Source: JAKOVR01 sp031415655 (lineage in GTDB: Bacteria; Actinomycetota; Acidimicrobiia; Acidimicrobiales; Acidimicrobilacustridaceae). From it: 64,000 nucleotides of DNA. Location: NCBI GenBank assembly GCA_031415655.1, contig JANOSD010000082.1:1-64000 (forward strand). Reading direction: 5' to 3'. Within the stretch, counting starts at the first letter, position 1; each line of letters starts with the position of its first letter. Below, piece after piece: positions 1 through 8,767 of this stretch. The notes beneath the pieces are model-generated. The model was not told where the DNA came from and ran no database searches. It saw only the letters and a list, made by a program, of their open reading frames with translations. Position numbers and translations under genes: made by a program.

Positions 1-1
1 G

Positions 2-733
2 CCGGTTGCGGCGGCGAACTCGAGCACCCAGCCGCCGTCCGGACAAAGCTCGACGACTGCGGTACCTGCCGGAACGACTCCCTTTCCCTCCAACCTTCCC
101 GACTGCGAGAGCACGCCCGCGGAGCAGCCCCAGGAGTGCCAAGCTCCTGGCTTCGACGTCGACCCGCACATCGCCGAAGCAAGTCGCGCGGTATGGATCC
201 GCGGCGACGGATGCAAAGGCTCCGATGTCGTGATCTTCGTCGATCTACGCGAGGTACTCCGCGTGTCGCCGACAGAGGACGGAACCTATTTCCTTGCCTA
301 CGAATTGCCGGGGGAGGTGGAGCGCGGGTTCCACACGTTGAGCGCCGCTTGCGGTCGAACGGTCAAGGCTCGCCTGTTGTTGGTGGACGTGACGGGGGTC
401 GACTACGTCACCACCACGACGGTCTGCTCGGCAGTGGGGAGGAACGTCGCAATATGCGGGGAGCCAGGCTTCGCGATGTTCCCCCCGATCGCCAAGGTCG
501 GGTCGCAGATCTTCATCAGGGGCGAAGGATGCGACAGCCAGCCAAGCGTCATTTTCACACTAAACGGCGCAGAGATCGCACGGGCCGTCCCCGACACGCG
601 CGGGTTCTTCACCGGCGGCACCGATCTGCCAGTCTCGCTTGGACCTGGTACCTACACGGTCCTCGGAAATTGTGGCGAGATCACGTTGTCTAACGTCCTG
701 ACGATTGAGAGCGGCGGCGAAACGGTGGGCTGA
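2..733 (+). CDS. Secreted Ig-like repeat protein, 3' part (5' end outside window)
   Basis: The frame is open from base 2 to the TGA at 731-733, so the gene begins upstream of the window. A Pro/Ser/Thr-rich linker comes first, then two tandem copies of one domain. Each starts with a Cys followed by the PGF motif (QAPGF, then GEPGF), continues with G..I.I.G.GC (IRGDGC, IRGEGC) and a V.F..NG-like strand, and closes near an aromatic residue and CG (LSAACG, YTVLGNCG). The same unit occurs once in the surface protein at 11604-12140, so this is a local protein family. The paired Cys positions suggest a disulfide in an Ig-like beta sandwich, hence an extracytoplasmic location. No C-terminal membrane anchor follows the second repeat. 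No function can be assigned. Confidence 0.7.
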   Translation, partial: PVAAANSSTQPPSGQSSTTAVPAGTTPFPSNLPDCESTPAEQPQECQAPGFDVDPHIAEASRAVWIRGDGCKGSDVVIFVDLREVLRVSPTEDGTYFLAYELPGEVERGFHTLSAACGRTVKARLLLVDVTGVDYVTTTTVCSAVGRNVAICGEPGFAMFPPIAKVGSQIFIRGEGCDSQPSVIFTLNGAEIARAVPDTRGFFTGGTDLPVSLGPGTYTVLGNCGEITLSNVLTIESGGETVG

Positions 734-765
734 GCCGATTCGCACTCCGATGCCACGTGGCCCGG

Positions 766-1620
766 TCAGCCCACGATTCGGGCGATCAAGTCGTTGGTCC
801 ACGCCACCGCCACGTCGACATCGTCAAGGACGTCGAGACCGTCGGCTGCTTCGGCGTAGATCGAGGCCCATCGCTCGTGGGCTACGACGGTCGGCGGCCA
901 CGGCTGAGCACGTCGAGCGGCGAAGAGCCTTTGGGCGGTCACCTTGATGGCGGCGAGGTCGATCAACTCCTCCTGTTCGAGGATCTGCAGATCGACAAGA
1001 TCGTGCGCTCGGTCGTTGCCACCCGTCCTCACGCCAACCGAGGTGCAGGCATGGAGCTTCTGCGCGATCTGGTGATCGAGTGCCAGCAGTGGGATCGGCG
1101 CCGGTTCGTCCAGTCCGATGGTCGCGAACAGCTCCACAATGTCATCGGCGACGCGAAGCTCAGCATGACGTGTGCTGCCCACCTCGTCGTGGCCAAGTTC
1201 GAACGGGACACTCAGCCAATGCCGTCCCGTGTAGGCGAGCCGGATCGAGAACGGCTGCATCACATACTCCTCGGGCACACCTTCCGGTTGGGGAGGCTCA
1301 TGCTCCTCGACGGTCCCTGTGAACCCAGACCAACCGGCGGCGAGTCGCTCAGCAAGTTGGTCGAGGTAGTCGTCAAGGGTGAGATCGGCGGACCGAGCAG
1401 CGTCGAAGTCCGGGGTGAATCGGCTTCCCGCCTCGCCGACCCGCAACTTCATCGCCGTCCCGCCTTTGACGACGCTTGGCGGCACCATCTGACCGACAAC
1501 AGTGTTGGCCACGACTCGCTGCACGCGTCGCACGGGTCGGTCCTGTGCTCTGGCGATGTTGCTGATGCGAGTCTCGAGTGATCGGAGGTTGGACGGCAGT
1601 CCGTTCCGGTTGGTGCTCAT
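766..1620 (-). CDS. AbiEii/AbiGii-type nucleotidyltransferase toxin (locus 1)
   Basis: A 284-residue protein with the features of AbiEii toxins, which are DNA-polymerase-beta-like nucleotidyltransferases of type IV toxin-antitoxin / abortive-infection systems. Visible motifs are the glycine signature KGGTAMKLR (residues 52-60), the acidic pair in RFTPDFD (Asp71 and Asp73, presumed metal ligands) and a later QKLHACT...RAHDLVDL block typical of the family C-terminal half. Its start overlaps the stop of the upstream antitoxin gene by four bases, so the two are translationally coupled. All catalytic-looking residues are intact, unlike the second AbiE copy at 7768-8555. Family work shows AbiEii-type enzymes transfer nucleotides to tRNA or other targets; the target here is unknown. 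Confidence 0.85.
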   Translation of the reverse strand: MSTNRNGLPSNLRSLETRISNIARAQDRPVRRVQRVVANTVVGQMVPPSVVKGGTAMKLRVGEAGSRFTPDFDAARSADLTLDDYLDQLAERLAAGWSGFTGTVEEHEPPQPEGVPEEYVMQPFSIRLAYTGRHWLSVPFELGHDEVGSTRHAELRVADDIVELFATIGLDEPAPIPLLALDHQIAQKLHACTSVGVRTGGNDRAHDLVDLQILEQEELIDLAAIKVTAQRLFAARRAQPWPPTVVAHERWASIYAEAADGLDVLDDVDVAVAWTNDLIARIVG

Positions 1621-2168
1621 GCGTCCGCTCCGAGGTCGGCGAGCACGCGCGCCCCTTCGCGCTTGCGCAATAGACCTCGACGTGCCGCCTCGCGGGCGGC
1701 GTCGATGAGTCGATCGGCCATCACGAGTCCCTTGCAGTCGACGAGCGCTCGGGCCACCGTGGTCGTGGGGATCCCTTCGTGCACGGTGAGCTCGTCGGGT
1801 TCGAGCCGGCGCTGGATCACCTCGATGCGCCGTGGGAGCTGTGTTCGGACCCGCTTCGGCGTTCCGACGCGGATCCGCCGCGGGTTGACCAACCCGAGGC
1901 CGTGGAGTGCGAGCACTGCGTCGTGTGTGAGGAACGCATCCGGGCCCACACGCAAGACGGCCTCCATGAATTCGTCGCGGCCCGTGCGCGGGACGTCTTC
2001 GAATCGATAGAGCCCGTAACCGACGTGCTCGAGTCCGCCCCGCTGGGCGAGCTTGCGCAGCTCCACAGCAGGTACCTCGAGATCAGCCGCGTCATCCGTG
2101 GTCACGTAGCCGTAGTGGTCGGTGGCATGCTCACGCATCTGTCGTCTGTATGTCTTGGCGAGAGTCAT
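1617..2168 (-). CDS. AbiEi-type antitoxin / transcriptional repressor (locus 1)
   Basis: A 183-residue protein with an N-terminal winged-helix region (YGYVTTDDAADLEVPAVE, then KLAQRGGLEHVGYGLYRF), as in AbiEi antitoxins, and a C-terminal region (GIPTTTVARALVDC) seen in the same family. The ATG at 2168 is chosen because GGAGGT lies four bases upstream; in-frame codons further upstream run through the operator and are unlikely to be translated. The gene overlaps the toxin start (ATGA, 1617-1620). AbiEi proteins repress their own operon by binding inverted repeats; matching palindromes lie just upstream at 2189-2250. Confidence 0.85.
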   Translation of the reverse strand: MTLAKTYRRQMREHATDHYGYVTTDDAADLEVPAVELRKLAQRGGLEHVGYGLYRFEDVPRTGRDEFMEAVLRVGPDAFLTHDAVLALHGLGLVNPRRIRVGTPKRVRTQLPRRIEVIQRRLEPDELTVHEGIPTTTVARALVDCKGLVMADRLIDAAREAARRGLLRKREGARVLADLGADA

Positions 2169-2188
2169 TGGAACCTCCGATGTCAAAA

Positions 2189-2250
2189 CCGTACCGGAAA
2201 CAGTACGCTTATGGCACGGCAATACCGTACCGAAATAGGTACGGTATTGC
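2189..2250 (-). promoter_or_regulatory. Palindromic operator pair of AbiE locus 1
   Basis: A perfect inverted repeat with 13-base arms (GCAATACCGTACC at 2219-2231, complement at 2238-2250, spacer of six) lies 51 bases upstream of the antitoxin ATG. A second, imperfect copy of the CCGTACC...GGTACGG core sits at 2189-2207, directly upstream of the ribosome binding site. AbiEi regulators are known to bind two inverted repeats in their own promoter, so this is the expected autoregulatory operator; binding itself is inferred. Confidence 0.75.
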
Positions 2251-2302
2251 ACTCTCAGGCTCAAACGCTCGATCCGCCAGCAAAGATGGTTGCGCTCGGC
2301 AC

Positions 2303-2487
2303 TACGGGATCAGACCGCAGTATCCGTCCCCAGACTGCGTTGTCACGCGCAGCGTCTGCGGGTCGATCCAGAACACCCGAGCCCGGCGGTCGTCCTCGAA
2401 ATCGCTCTGACATTCGACGTGGACCGCGAGGTCCTCTTGCACCGTCACGCGCTCGAGGCAGGGCCGACCCTCGAGCGCGAGCTCATG
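2303..2487 (-). other. In-frame continuation of the membrane-protein gene beyond a TGA
   Basis: Downstream of the TGA at 2488-2490 the same minus-strand frame stays open to a TAG at 2303-2305. It reads like protein (ERVTVQEDLAVHVECQSDF, then RVFWIDPQTLRVTT). It could be the true C-terminus of the gene at 2488-3309 cut off by a nonsense mutation, or an unrelated small open frame. No convincing ribosome binding site for independent translation is seen. Confidence 0.35.
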
Positions 2488-3309
2488 TCAGGCAATCCCC
2501 TCGCCCTTCGACAACAGCGCGAATTCGAACGAGCAGAACCGTCGGCCTTGCGACGACGCCAGCTCGCCAATCGTGATGCCGTGGACTTCTTGGGTGCTCC
2601 GGACCACCGCATCATCCGGGATGTCGACACGCGAGGTCGGCACCGCCACTCCGCAAGCCTTGACAATGAGCGCAGAGACAGCGATCGACGATGTCGCGAC
2701 CAACGCTCGGCCTCGGCAGTGGAGGAGATCCATCCCGAGGCCCCAAAGGACTGCCAGGGTGACACCGGGCGAAAGCAGGAATCCGAGCACCGAATCGCGC
2801 GACGAGGTCGCGAGCACCGCTGCGACAGCCGCCAACGCGATGAGTCCGCGACGCCAATCGAGCGACCCGCCAGACCGGCTTGATCCGCCGATCCAGATCC
2901 GGCGCAGCACGACACCCCCAGGAAGGACGATCCATAGGTAGCGATGGTCGAACAGGATCTGCATCGTGACGAGATTCGATGGGTTCCAGGCACCAACGGA
3001 TGCGAGCGCCCCGAAATCCGCAATGGGTGCGATGACCATGTTGCTGGTCTCGTCCGCCACCAGTGCAAGGCCGGCCAACAACGCGAACCCGTAGAACGCT
3101 GTACACCAGCTGACCGGAGGCAGCCCGGCAGACAGATCGCGGCAGGCGATGAAGCCTGCCCCGACAGCGAGAACACCCGGCACCAACAGCACCCAGCGCG
3201 GCGTTCGCTCCACAGCCCCAGGGTAGGACGCATCCAACGATCCTTCGGTGCAAGGCAGGTAAGCGCTCGCGCCAAGCGGAACCGGCTTCGTGGGGAAGGG
3301 CGCGACCAT
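2488..3309 (-). CDS. Polytopic membrane protein of unknown function
   Basis: I do not recognise this protein. From the ATG at 3309 it is 273 residues with about five hydrophobic helices (WVLLVPGVLAVGAGFIA, AFYGFALLAGLALVA, YLWIVLPGGVVL, LIALAAVAAVLA, SPGVTLAVLWGLGMDLL, and a short SIAVSALIVKA), followed by a hydrophilic tail. A start further upstream (3588) is possible on reading frame alone, but that part lies antisense to the convincing DUF6368-like gene at 3340-3702, so I prefer 3309. The frame continues after the stop with protein-like sequence (see 2303-2487), which raises the possibility of truncation by a nonsense mutation. It sits in the accessory island beside AbiE locus 1. Confidence 0.5.
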   Translation of the reverse strand: MVAPFPTKPVPLGASAYLPCTEGSLDASYPGAVERTPRWVLLVPGVLAVGAGFIACRDLSAGLPPVSWCTAFYGFALLAGLALVADETSNMVIAPIADFGALASVGAWNPSNLVTMQILFDHRYLWIVLPGGVVLRRIWIGGSSRSGGSLDWRRGLIALAAVAAVLATSSRDSVLGFLLSPGVTLAVLWGLGMDLLHCRGRALVATSSIAVSALIVKACGVAVPTSRVDIPDDAVVRSTQEVHGITIGELASSQGRRFCSFEFALLSKGEGIA

Positions 3310-3339
3310 CCGCTCGGCGATCAATCGCTCGGCTTTGAG

Positions 3340-3702
3340 ATGGATCGGGGTTACGCCGTCGTCGGCGACCCGCGATGCGACATCGACAACGAGGAGCCTG
3401 AGAACCTCGATTCGTTCGAAGCACAAGTCGGCTGGCGCAAGAACGCCGAGATCGTTCTCATCGCCGGTCCGAACCTCCCCGAGTGCCATTCCGAGCTTGC
3501 GGCAGCCGCGATCGCTGTTGTCCGTCTGCTCGGCGGCGTCATCGATCTCGGCGGGACCCTCGACGGGACCGGAGGCCTCCGTGGTCATCGTTGGAGCATT
3601 CCCTACCGCTTCGATGCCGGCGAGCTCCTTGAGTACTGGGTCGTCGGCGTCGAGTGGCTCGAGGGCTGGCTGCTGCGGCCCGAGTTCCGCATGGTGAAGT
3701 GA
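3340..3702 (+). CDS. DUF6368-like protein (possible immunity-type protein)
   Basis: About 120 residues beginning MDRGYAVVGDP. The C-terminal half resembles DUF6368 proteins: HSELAAAAIAVVRLLGG, VIDLGGTL, a W.IPY segment (RWSIPYRFDAGELLEYWV) and the characteristic ending LRPEFRMVK. DUF6368 proteins are small actinobacterial proteins of unknown function, often near polymorphic toxins or in accessory regions. The frame is open further upstream, but the sequence before MDRGY looks like shadow coding of the opposite-strand gene, so the start is uncertain. It is divergent from the membrane protein at 2488-3309. Confidence 0.55.
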   Translation: MDRGYAVVGDPRCDIDNEEPENLDSFEAQVGWRKNAEIVLIAGPNLPECHSELAAAAIAVVRLLGGVIDLGGTLDGTGGLRGHRWSIPYRFDAGELLEYWVVGVEWLEGWLLRPEFRMVK

Positions 3703-3789
3703 AGTGGCCTCGGCTGAACTCGCCAGAACGACGCAAAGGAAGGACCACCCCGCCGTTCAGAATCGCTGCCAGTGGGGCATTCTTGGAGC

Positions 3790-4140
3790 ATGTGGCAACC
3801 GAACTGGTGGGCACGGGCGATCGGACCAACACTCGACCTCATGTTGGGCGCCGCACAGCTGGTTTGGGGACCCCGCTCGCTTGGAGCCGCCACCGTTGTG
3901 CTCGCAGTCGTGGTGGCAGTCGAAGCCAACTCGCGCCAGCTCGAAATCAACATTGCCGGGGTCCACGTCCGGCGGATCGTTATGTCGCTCGACCTCGTGT
4001 GGGCAGATGTGGCAGGCGCGCTGGTGTCGGGCCCGGTTATCGCCGTCTGCGATGCAGCCAAGTTGTCCTGCACTCTCGCGGACGTCAACACGCCCGAGTG
4101 GTCCCTGGTCGGCATCGCACCCTCGTCCGCCCTCAGCTAA
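3790..4140 (+). CDS. Small membrane-associated hypothetical protein
   Basis: Unrecognised protein of about 116 residues (MWQPNWWARAIGPTLDLMLG...). One strong hydrophobic segment (LGAATVVLAVVVAVEAN) lies near residues 35-52 and a second moderate one (VAGALVSGPVIAVC) follows. Codon choice is GC3-rich like real genes nearby. A GTG start at 3772 would add six residues; neither start has a good ribosome binding site. It follows the DUF6368-like gene by 87 bases on the same strand and is followed by a hairpin. Its place just before the relaxase remnant makes a mobile-element origin plausible but unproven. Confidence 0.4.
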   Translation: MWQPNWWARAIGPTLDLMLGAAQLVWGPRSLGAATVVLAVVVAVEANSRQLEINIAGVHVRRIVMSLDLVWADVAGALVSGPVIAVCDAAKLSCTLADVNTPEWSLVGIAPSSALS

Positions 4141-4150
4141 CCGCAGCCAA

Positions 4151-4178
4151 CCGGCGCTCCGCGGGAGGAGCGCACCGG
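4151..4178 (+). terminator. Hairpin after the small membrane-protein gene
   Basis: GCGCTCC (4154-4160) pairs with GGAGCGC (4167-4173) around a six-base loop, and the stem can be extended by CCGG on each side with one bulge. Only a short T run (ttt) follows about 15 bases later, so termination is plausible but weak. Confidence 0.35.
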
Positions 4179-4249
4179 CCCGGCCTTTCGTGTCGACTTC
4201 GCGCTCGCGCTCGGCCCGCGGAACTCGCTTCTCCGCCGTGCGTCGGCGG

Positions 4250-5323
4250 TCAACCTCGCTTCTCGTTGTCCACAGGACCGCTCCTCTCGCCGTCCGCGTT
4301 CCGCTCCCGCCTCGCCGCCGACGGGACACTGCACGGCCCGACCCTCACCACCGGAGCCAAGCCTTCCAGGCCGGCAACGAGGTCATCGCCCGAGAGCAGG
4401 ACCGTGCCCTCCGACCCGACGACGCCGACAAGAACAACTACGTCCGCAGCGGAACCTGCGCGATTGTCACCGCAGTCCAGCTCGAACCCGGACGGGAAGG
4501 CCTGCTCATCGACTTCGACAAGCACGGCACGATCTACGTCCCCCAGAGCTTCCTCGAGGTCGAAGTACGGGCGGGTGTGACCGGCGGGGTCACCCGCGCC
4601 TGCGCGCGCACATCGCATGCCGCGCAAGGCGAGACCTACAGCGCCGGCCGCCACCTCGCGCCACCGACCGGTCCAGCCAAGCCGGCGTCTACGTGGGACT
4701 CAGCCGAGGGAGCGACGACGTCCGCCTCTACGCCGTCCGCCACGACCCACTCGAACCACGCACGAACGACGACCCCGGCCTGCCGCGTCTGGGGAACGAA
4801 ACCCGGGAGGCACGCGACGCCGTGCGCGACCGGCTCATCGCGGATGGCGAAGCCCGACCAGCCATCGCCCACGATGACACCGCACTGGAAACCGTGCGGC
4901 TCCGAATCCGGCACACGCTCGCCCGGTTGCGCGCCCTCGCCGTAGAACACGGCCCCGACTCTCTCGCCCATCGAGCGCGGACCGTCGAACGAACCGCCAC
5001 CACCAAAGCCGCAACCGTGACCCCGAGCCCAGAAGCAATCGAGCTGCTCGGCCCACAGCCCGAGCGAGGCGCCCGGCGGCTCGTGTGGGACCGCACCATC
5101 GGCGACCTCGCCGTCTACCGCGCCACCCACCCGGACCACACGACCGGCGACGCAGGCGCCGCTCGTCGATACGATCAACCGAGCACGCAGCTAGCGCAAC
5201 ACCGAAGCCAGGATCGGCGTCCGATCCCCCACCGCTGAGATCGGCGTCGCCCGGGAACTGGTGCCAACGCCCGAACCTCCGCCAGTCGCCGCGACCCTCC
5301 CGGCGTTCGCACTCGAGAGATGA
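4250..5323 (+). pseudogene. MobF-type relaxase / helicase C-terminal remnant, frameshifted
   Basis: Pieces of the C-terminal RecD-like half of a TrwC/MobF relaxase are spread over different frames. In order: LAADGTLHGPTLTTGAKP (to ~4363); FQAGNEVIAREQDRAL...NNYVRSGTCAIVTAVQ (4364-4660); the SH.AQG.TY motif (TSHAAQGETYSAGRHLA, ~4610-4660); then GVYVGLSRGSDDVRLYAVRHD (split over ~4685-4745); and a long helical tail ending with a further frame change and TGA at 5321-5323. At least three frame changes are needed (~4363, ~4660, ~5220). The N-terminal relaxase domain with its catalytic Tyr and His triad is absent. This is the remnant of a conjugative or mobilisable element. Confidence 0.7.
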
Positions 5324-5613
5324 CCTATGCGGTCATCCCCTTCGCCGTGGCCTCAGGAGCACGACGCGGGTGGTGCGATCACGGCGCCGCCCCGCCGCGC
5401 TCCGCGAGTGAGACGGTGACCAACATCACCGTTGACGCCGAACCGACGAGCAGCGAAGCTCACGGTCCCTCCGGCGACGCCAACGTGGCTGTGAACAGGA
5501 GGCACTCTCGAGGCAGCACGGCCACTCGTCACCTCCGTCAAGGCCGGTTCGCACGCCCCAATCCTTCACCGGCCTCGCCGGCCCGCGACTCAACTTCTCG
5601 AAAGGTCATTGCG

Positions 5614-6750
5614 ATGGCACACGTTCAGAACCGACGAAACGCAGGACGCGGATGTGTCGCTCGTTGGAAAGACCCGGCCGGGAAGTCCCAGACCAAGAGC
5701 TCCCCAAGCAGATCGACGCGAAACGTTTCCTGACGACGATCGAAGGCGCCAAACTCACGGGCGACTACGTCAATCCCGTCGCCGGCAAAGCCCTGTTCGG
5801 CGAACGGTTGGTGACCTGGTTGGACGCCACCGTGAACATGCGACCCGCGACCCGAGCACGCGATGAGCGCTACGGCCGATCGCTGATCCTCCCCCACTTC
5901 GAGAATTGCCCACTCGCGTCGATCGACCACGACGCCATCCAAGATTGGGCCGCCGAGCTGGTGTCCGCCGGAAAGGCCCCCACAACAGTGGCCGAGGCCC
6001 ACCAGATCATGAGCAAGGTCATCACCTCTGCAGTGAAGGCGTGGCTGATCACCCACAACCCTTGCGCCGACACCGAGCCGCCAAAGGTCGAGCGCGACGA
6101 GCCGCGGTTCCTCGTCCCCGCCGAAGTCGCGAAGCTGACCAACACGATCGACCCCGCAGCGCGAGTGCTCGGGTTGACCGCCGCCTACTCCGGTCTGCGC
6201 ATCGGCGAACTGTTCGGCCTACGAGTCGGGCGCGTCGACAACATGCGAGCGACGGTCGAGGCCGCGGAGATCCGCCTCGAAGTCAAGGGAGCGATGCGCT
6301 GCGGCCCACCCACGACACGTGCCGGATGCCGGGTCGCCCCGATCCCCCGCTCGGCTCAACGAGTTTGCCCAACACGTCGCCGGCCTCGAACCCGGAGCGC
6401 TCGTATTCACCGACACCGACGGCAAGCCGATGCGGGCCACGAACTACCGGCGCCGGGTGTGGGCACACGCCGTCGAGGTCGCAGAGCTGGAGCCATTGAG
6501 ACCGCATGATCTTCGCCACACGGCTGTTGCATTCTGGATCGCAGCTGGGGCGAGTCCGCTGGAGATCGCCCGACCGGCGGGCCACTCGTCAGTGGTGACG
6601 GTGCTCGACCGATACGGCCACCTCCTGCCGAAGGATGAAGACACCGTCACCGACGCGCTCGATGCCATGGCCCGCGCCGGCGCCGCCGAGGCCGCCAAGA
6701 ATGCCAAGGAAGCAACAGTGACCAAGCTGCGTCCCGCCTGGCCGGGGTGA
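5614..6750 (+). pseudogene. Tyrosine recombinase (integrase), frameshifted
   Basis: Reading starts at ATG 5614 (MAHVQNRRNAGRGCVARWKD), typical of actinobacterial phage or ICE integrases. The frame changes at ~5690, where one base appears missing in the run AGCTCCCC, and again at ~6350. Across the three frames the core is preserved: an SAM-like N-terminal domain (MRPATRARDERYGRSLILPHF), catalytic Arg in AYSGLRIGELFGLR, the H.LRH box in RPHDLRHTAVAFWIAAG, the late His in AGHSSV and the catalytic Tyr in LDRYGHLLP. The gene is therefore complete except for two small indels. It faces the tRNA-Val gene at 8768-8840, a usual attachment site, with the second AbiE locus as possible cargo between them. 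Confidence 0.8.
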
Positions 6751-6919
6751 GGTGAAGGCCGCAAGCCGGCTCGAACGGCGACTGCTCGGACACGTTCTTG
6801 GCGGCAATACCACTCCGACAACGGGCCAGAACTTTACCGAATGTGGGAAAGTCTCGGCCGGGGCGGTGAGCCAGTGTCCGTGTATGTAACCAGCACATCC
6901 TTACGTTGAGCATAAGTTT

Positions 6920-7771
6920 GTGCAGTCATACGACATCCGGGTTACGAGGCCTCTCGGTGTGGACCTGCAAGCGCAGCTGGGAACCAGCCTCGAGATCTCA
7001 AAGCTGCCCGATGCGCTCCTTGCATCGGGCGTCCACACGTTCACCACCGCAGACGCCGCCGCTGTGGCGGGCATCAAGGAGTCGAGCGCGTGGCCTGCGT
7101 TAGCAAGGCTCGTGCACAACAACGCGGCATTCAGTCCGGCGCGAGGTTTGTATGTGCCGATCCCGCCCGAGTACCGGTCCTGGGGGTCGGTGCCCGCGCC
7201 GTGGTTCATTGATGCGTTGATGGCGCACGTCGGCCGCAGCTACTACGTGGGCTACCTGTCCGCGGCCGAGATCCACCAAGCGGCCCAGCAACGGCCGCAG
7301 GTGTTCCAGGTGGTCGTCGATCGCGATGTGCGCCCCCGCGACTTCGGTAGGGTTCGCCTGCACTTCACGACCAACCGATCTGCCTGCGAGCTGCCAACCC
7401 AGCGGTGGAACACCCCGACAGGAACGATGGCGGTGGCGGCGCCGGAGTTGACCGCGGTCTACCTGGCCAACCGACCTGACCTGGGCGGCGCCCTCCACAA
7501 CGTCGCGACCGTGCTGATCGATCTCGCGGCGGACGGCAGGCTCGATGAGCACGCCCTCGTGGCGCTCGCCGGCACGTTCCCGATCGCCGCGAGCCGCCGG
7601 GTGGGGTGGATCGTCGAGAGTTTCACCGACGTCCGATTCGACGATCTCGCATCCACGGTTGCCAGCGCAGACGGCGAGCCGTCGAACCTCGATCAGCATG
7701 GCCCGCGGCGGGGATCGGTCGACCCCCGGTGGAGCCTGCGAGTGAACGCGACCGTGGAGCCCGACCAATGA
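6920..7771 (+). CDS. AbiEi-type antitoxin / regulator (locus 2)
   Basis: A 283-residue protein from a GTG start (no strong ribosome binding site, so the start is uncertain). The N-terminal part has a winged-helix-like region (LASGVHTFTTADAAAVAGI, ALARLVHNNAAFSPARGLYV) as in AbiEi antitoxins. The middle part (APWFIDALMAHVGRSYYVGYLSAAE, RVRLHFTTN) matches the longer AbiEi subtype in which an extended C-terminal domain meets the toxin. The stop overlaps the downstream toxin start (ATGA, 7768-7771). It is a different subtype from the 183-residue antitoxin of locus 1. The partner toxin is broken while this gene is open throughout. Confidence 0.75.
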   Translation: MQSYDIRVTRPLGVDLQAQLGTSLEISKLPDALLASGVHTFTTADAAAVAGIKESSAWPALARLVHNNAAFSPARGLYVPIPPEYRSWGSVPAPWFIDALMAHVGRSYYVGYLSAAEIHQAAQQRPQVFQVVVDRDVRPRDFGRVRLHFTTNRSACELPTQRWNTPTGTMAVAAPELTAVYLANRPDLGGALHNVATVLIDLAADGRLDEHALVALAGTFPIAASRRVGWIVESFTDVRFDDLASTVASADGEPSNLDQHGPRRGSVDPRWSLRVNATVEPDQ

Positions 7772-8555
7772 TCCCCGAGGCCAACATCACCCAATGGTCG
7801 AGGCACGCGCCGTGGCCGTCGCGCGACCAGATCGAACAAGACCTCGTCCTCAGCAGACTCATCTGTGAGATCGCGAATCATCCGGGCCTCGGTCATGAAC
7901 TGGTGTTCCGGGGCGGGACCTGCCTCCACAAGGTCTACCTCGGACGCCCGCTGCGCTATAGCGAAGTCCTCGACTACGTGCGCGTGACCACGGCCCGATC
8001 GGGCCGGTACTCGACGCGCTCCGCGACGTTGCGGCAAGCGTAGGGATGGACGCCGTCACCGACGTTGGCAAGTACCCCAAAGCGGTGTTCCGATCGGCCT
8101 TCGAATCCGGCAGCGGCCGGCTGCGCGTGAAAGTCGACCTCAACACCTACGAGACGTCACCCGCCCGACCCCACGTGCGCCTCGCCCACGAAATCGATTC
8201 ACCATGGTGGACCGGCCGAGCCGAAGTGCTCACCTTCGAACCGGTCGAGCTCATCGCCACGAAGCTGCGTGCGCTCTACCAACGTCGCAAGGGACGGGAC
8301 CTGTTCGACCTGTGGCTCGCCCTCACCGAGATGAGCCTCGACCCCTCAGAGATCCTCTTTTGCTTCGAGCCGTACCGCCCCGACGCCTGCACCTCGGCGG
8401 CCGCAATCGCCAACCTGGAGGAACATCTCGGCGACCGCGGCTTCCGTGAAGATCTGCTGGCGCTCACGAGCGGCGACATCACCTACGACATCCACGCGGC
8501 CGCTGCCCTGGTCCGCCAGGAACTGCTCGAGCACGTCGGACAAGCCAGAGCTTGA
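7768..8555 (+). pseudogene. AbiEii-type toxin (locus 2), frameshifted and active-site substituted
   Basis: The N-terminal part reads VFRGGTCLHKVYLG (residues 47-59), the AbiEii glycine motif, then RYSEVLDYVR. Relatives have Asp-x-Asp there (SEDLDYVR); here the first Asp is Val67. At about 7992 one base is missing from what should be a GGGCCC run. The original frame then stops at 8041-8043, while the adjacent frame continues as family sequence (GPIGPVLDALRDVAASVGMDA, then ELIATKLRALYQRRKGRDLFDL and the C-terminal helices) to 8553-8555. So two independent lesions, one frameshift and one catalytic substitution, disable this toxin. It overlaps its antitoxin gene by four bases. Confidence 0.8.
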
Positions 8556-8726
8556 CGCACCGCCGCTGCGCGCCGGATTGTCGACGAGGACTGCCCGTCA
8601 AGCCGCCGGCCATGGAGCGGGTTGAGTTGCACGCGGCAATCAACCTGAGGCCCAACGCGTCCCCCGTAGATCCTGCGTCGCTCCTGAGAGGGGACCGATA
8701 AGGGACGCCCGGCCGCGGGCGCGAAG

Positions 8727-8763
8727 CAGGGGCCACCGAAGTAGCCCCTGACCTGCTCTTTTA
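8727..8763 (+). terminator. Rho-independent terminator after AbiE locus 2
   Basis: CAGGGGC (8727-8733) pairs with GCCCCTG (8744-8750); five bases later comes a CTCTTTTA tract (8756-8763). It lies between the end of the AbiE genes and the oppositely oriented tRNA-Val gene, so it can also separate converging transcripts. Confidence 0.55.
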
Positions 8764-8767
8764 CGGT

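Noticed and set aside
757..1581. Long plus-strand open frame opposite the AbiEii toxin
   Set aside because: It is the antisense shadow of a gene with clear family motifs; its own translation has no recognisable pattern.
4266..4274. Perfect TTGTCCACA DnaA box in the relaxase remnant
   Set aside because: Single box without neighbours; expected by chance in this much sequence and not near a replication gene.
4250..8555. Frameshifts as sequencing error only
   Set aside because: Considered because several indels are single G/C bases, but the disruptions cluster in dispensable genes, long genes such as dnaE1 are intact, and substitutions (Val67 in AbiEii, TGA in the GGDEF gene) also point to decay. 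Read data would still be needed to exclude error at each site.
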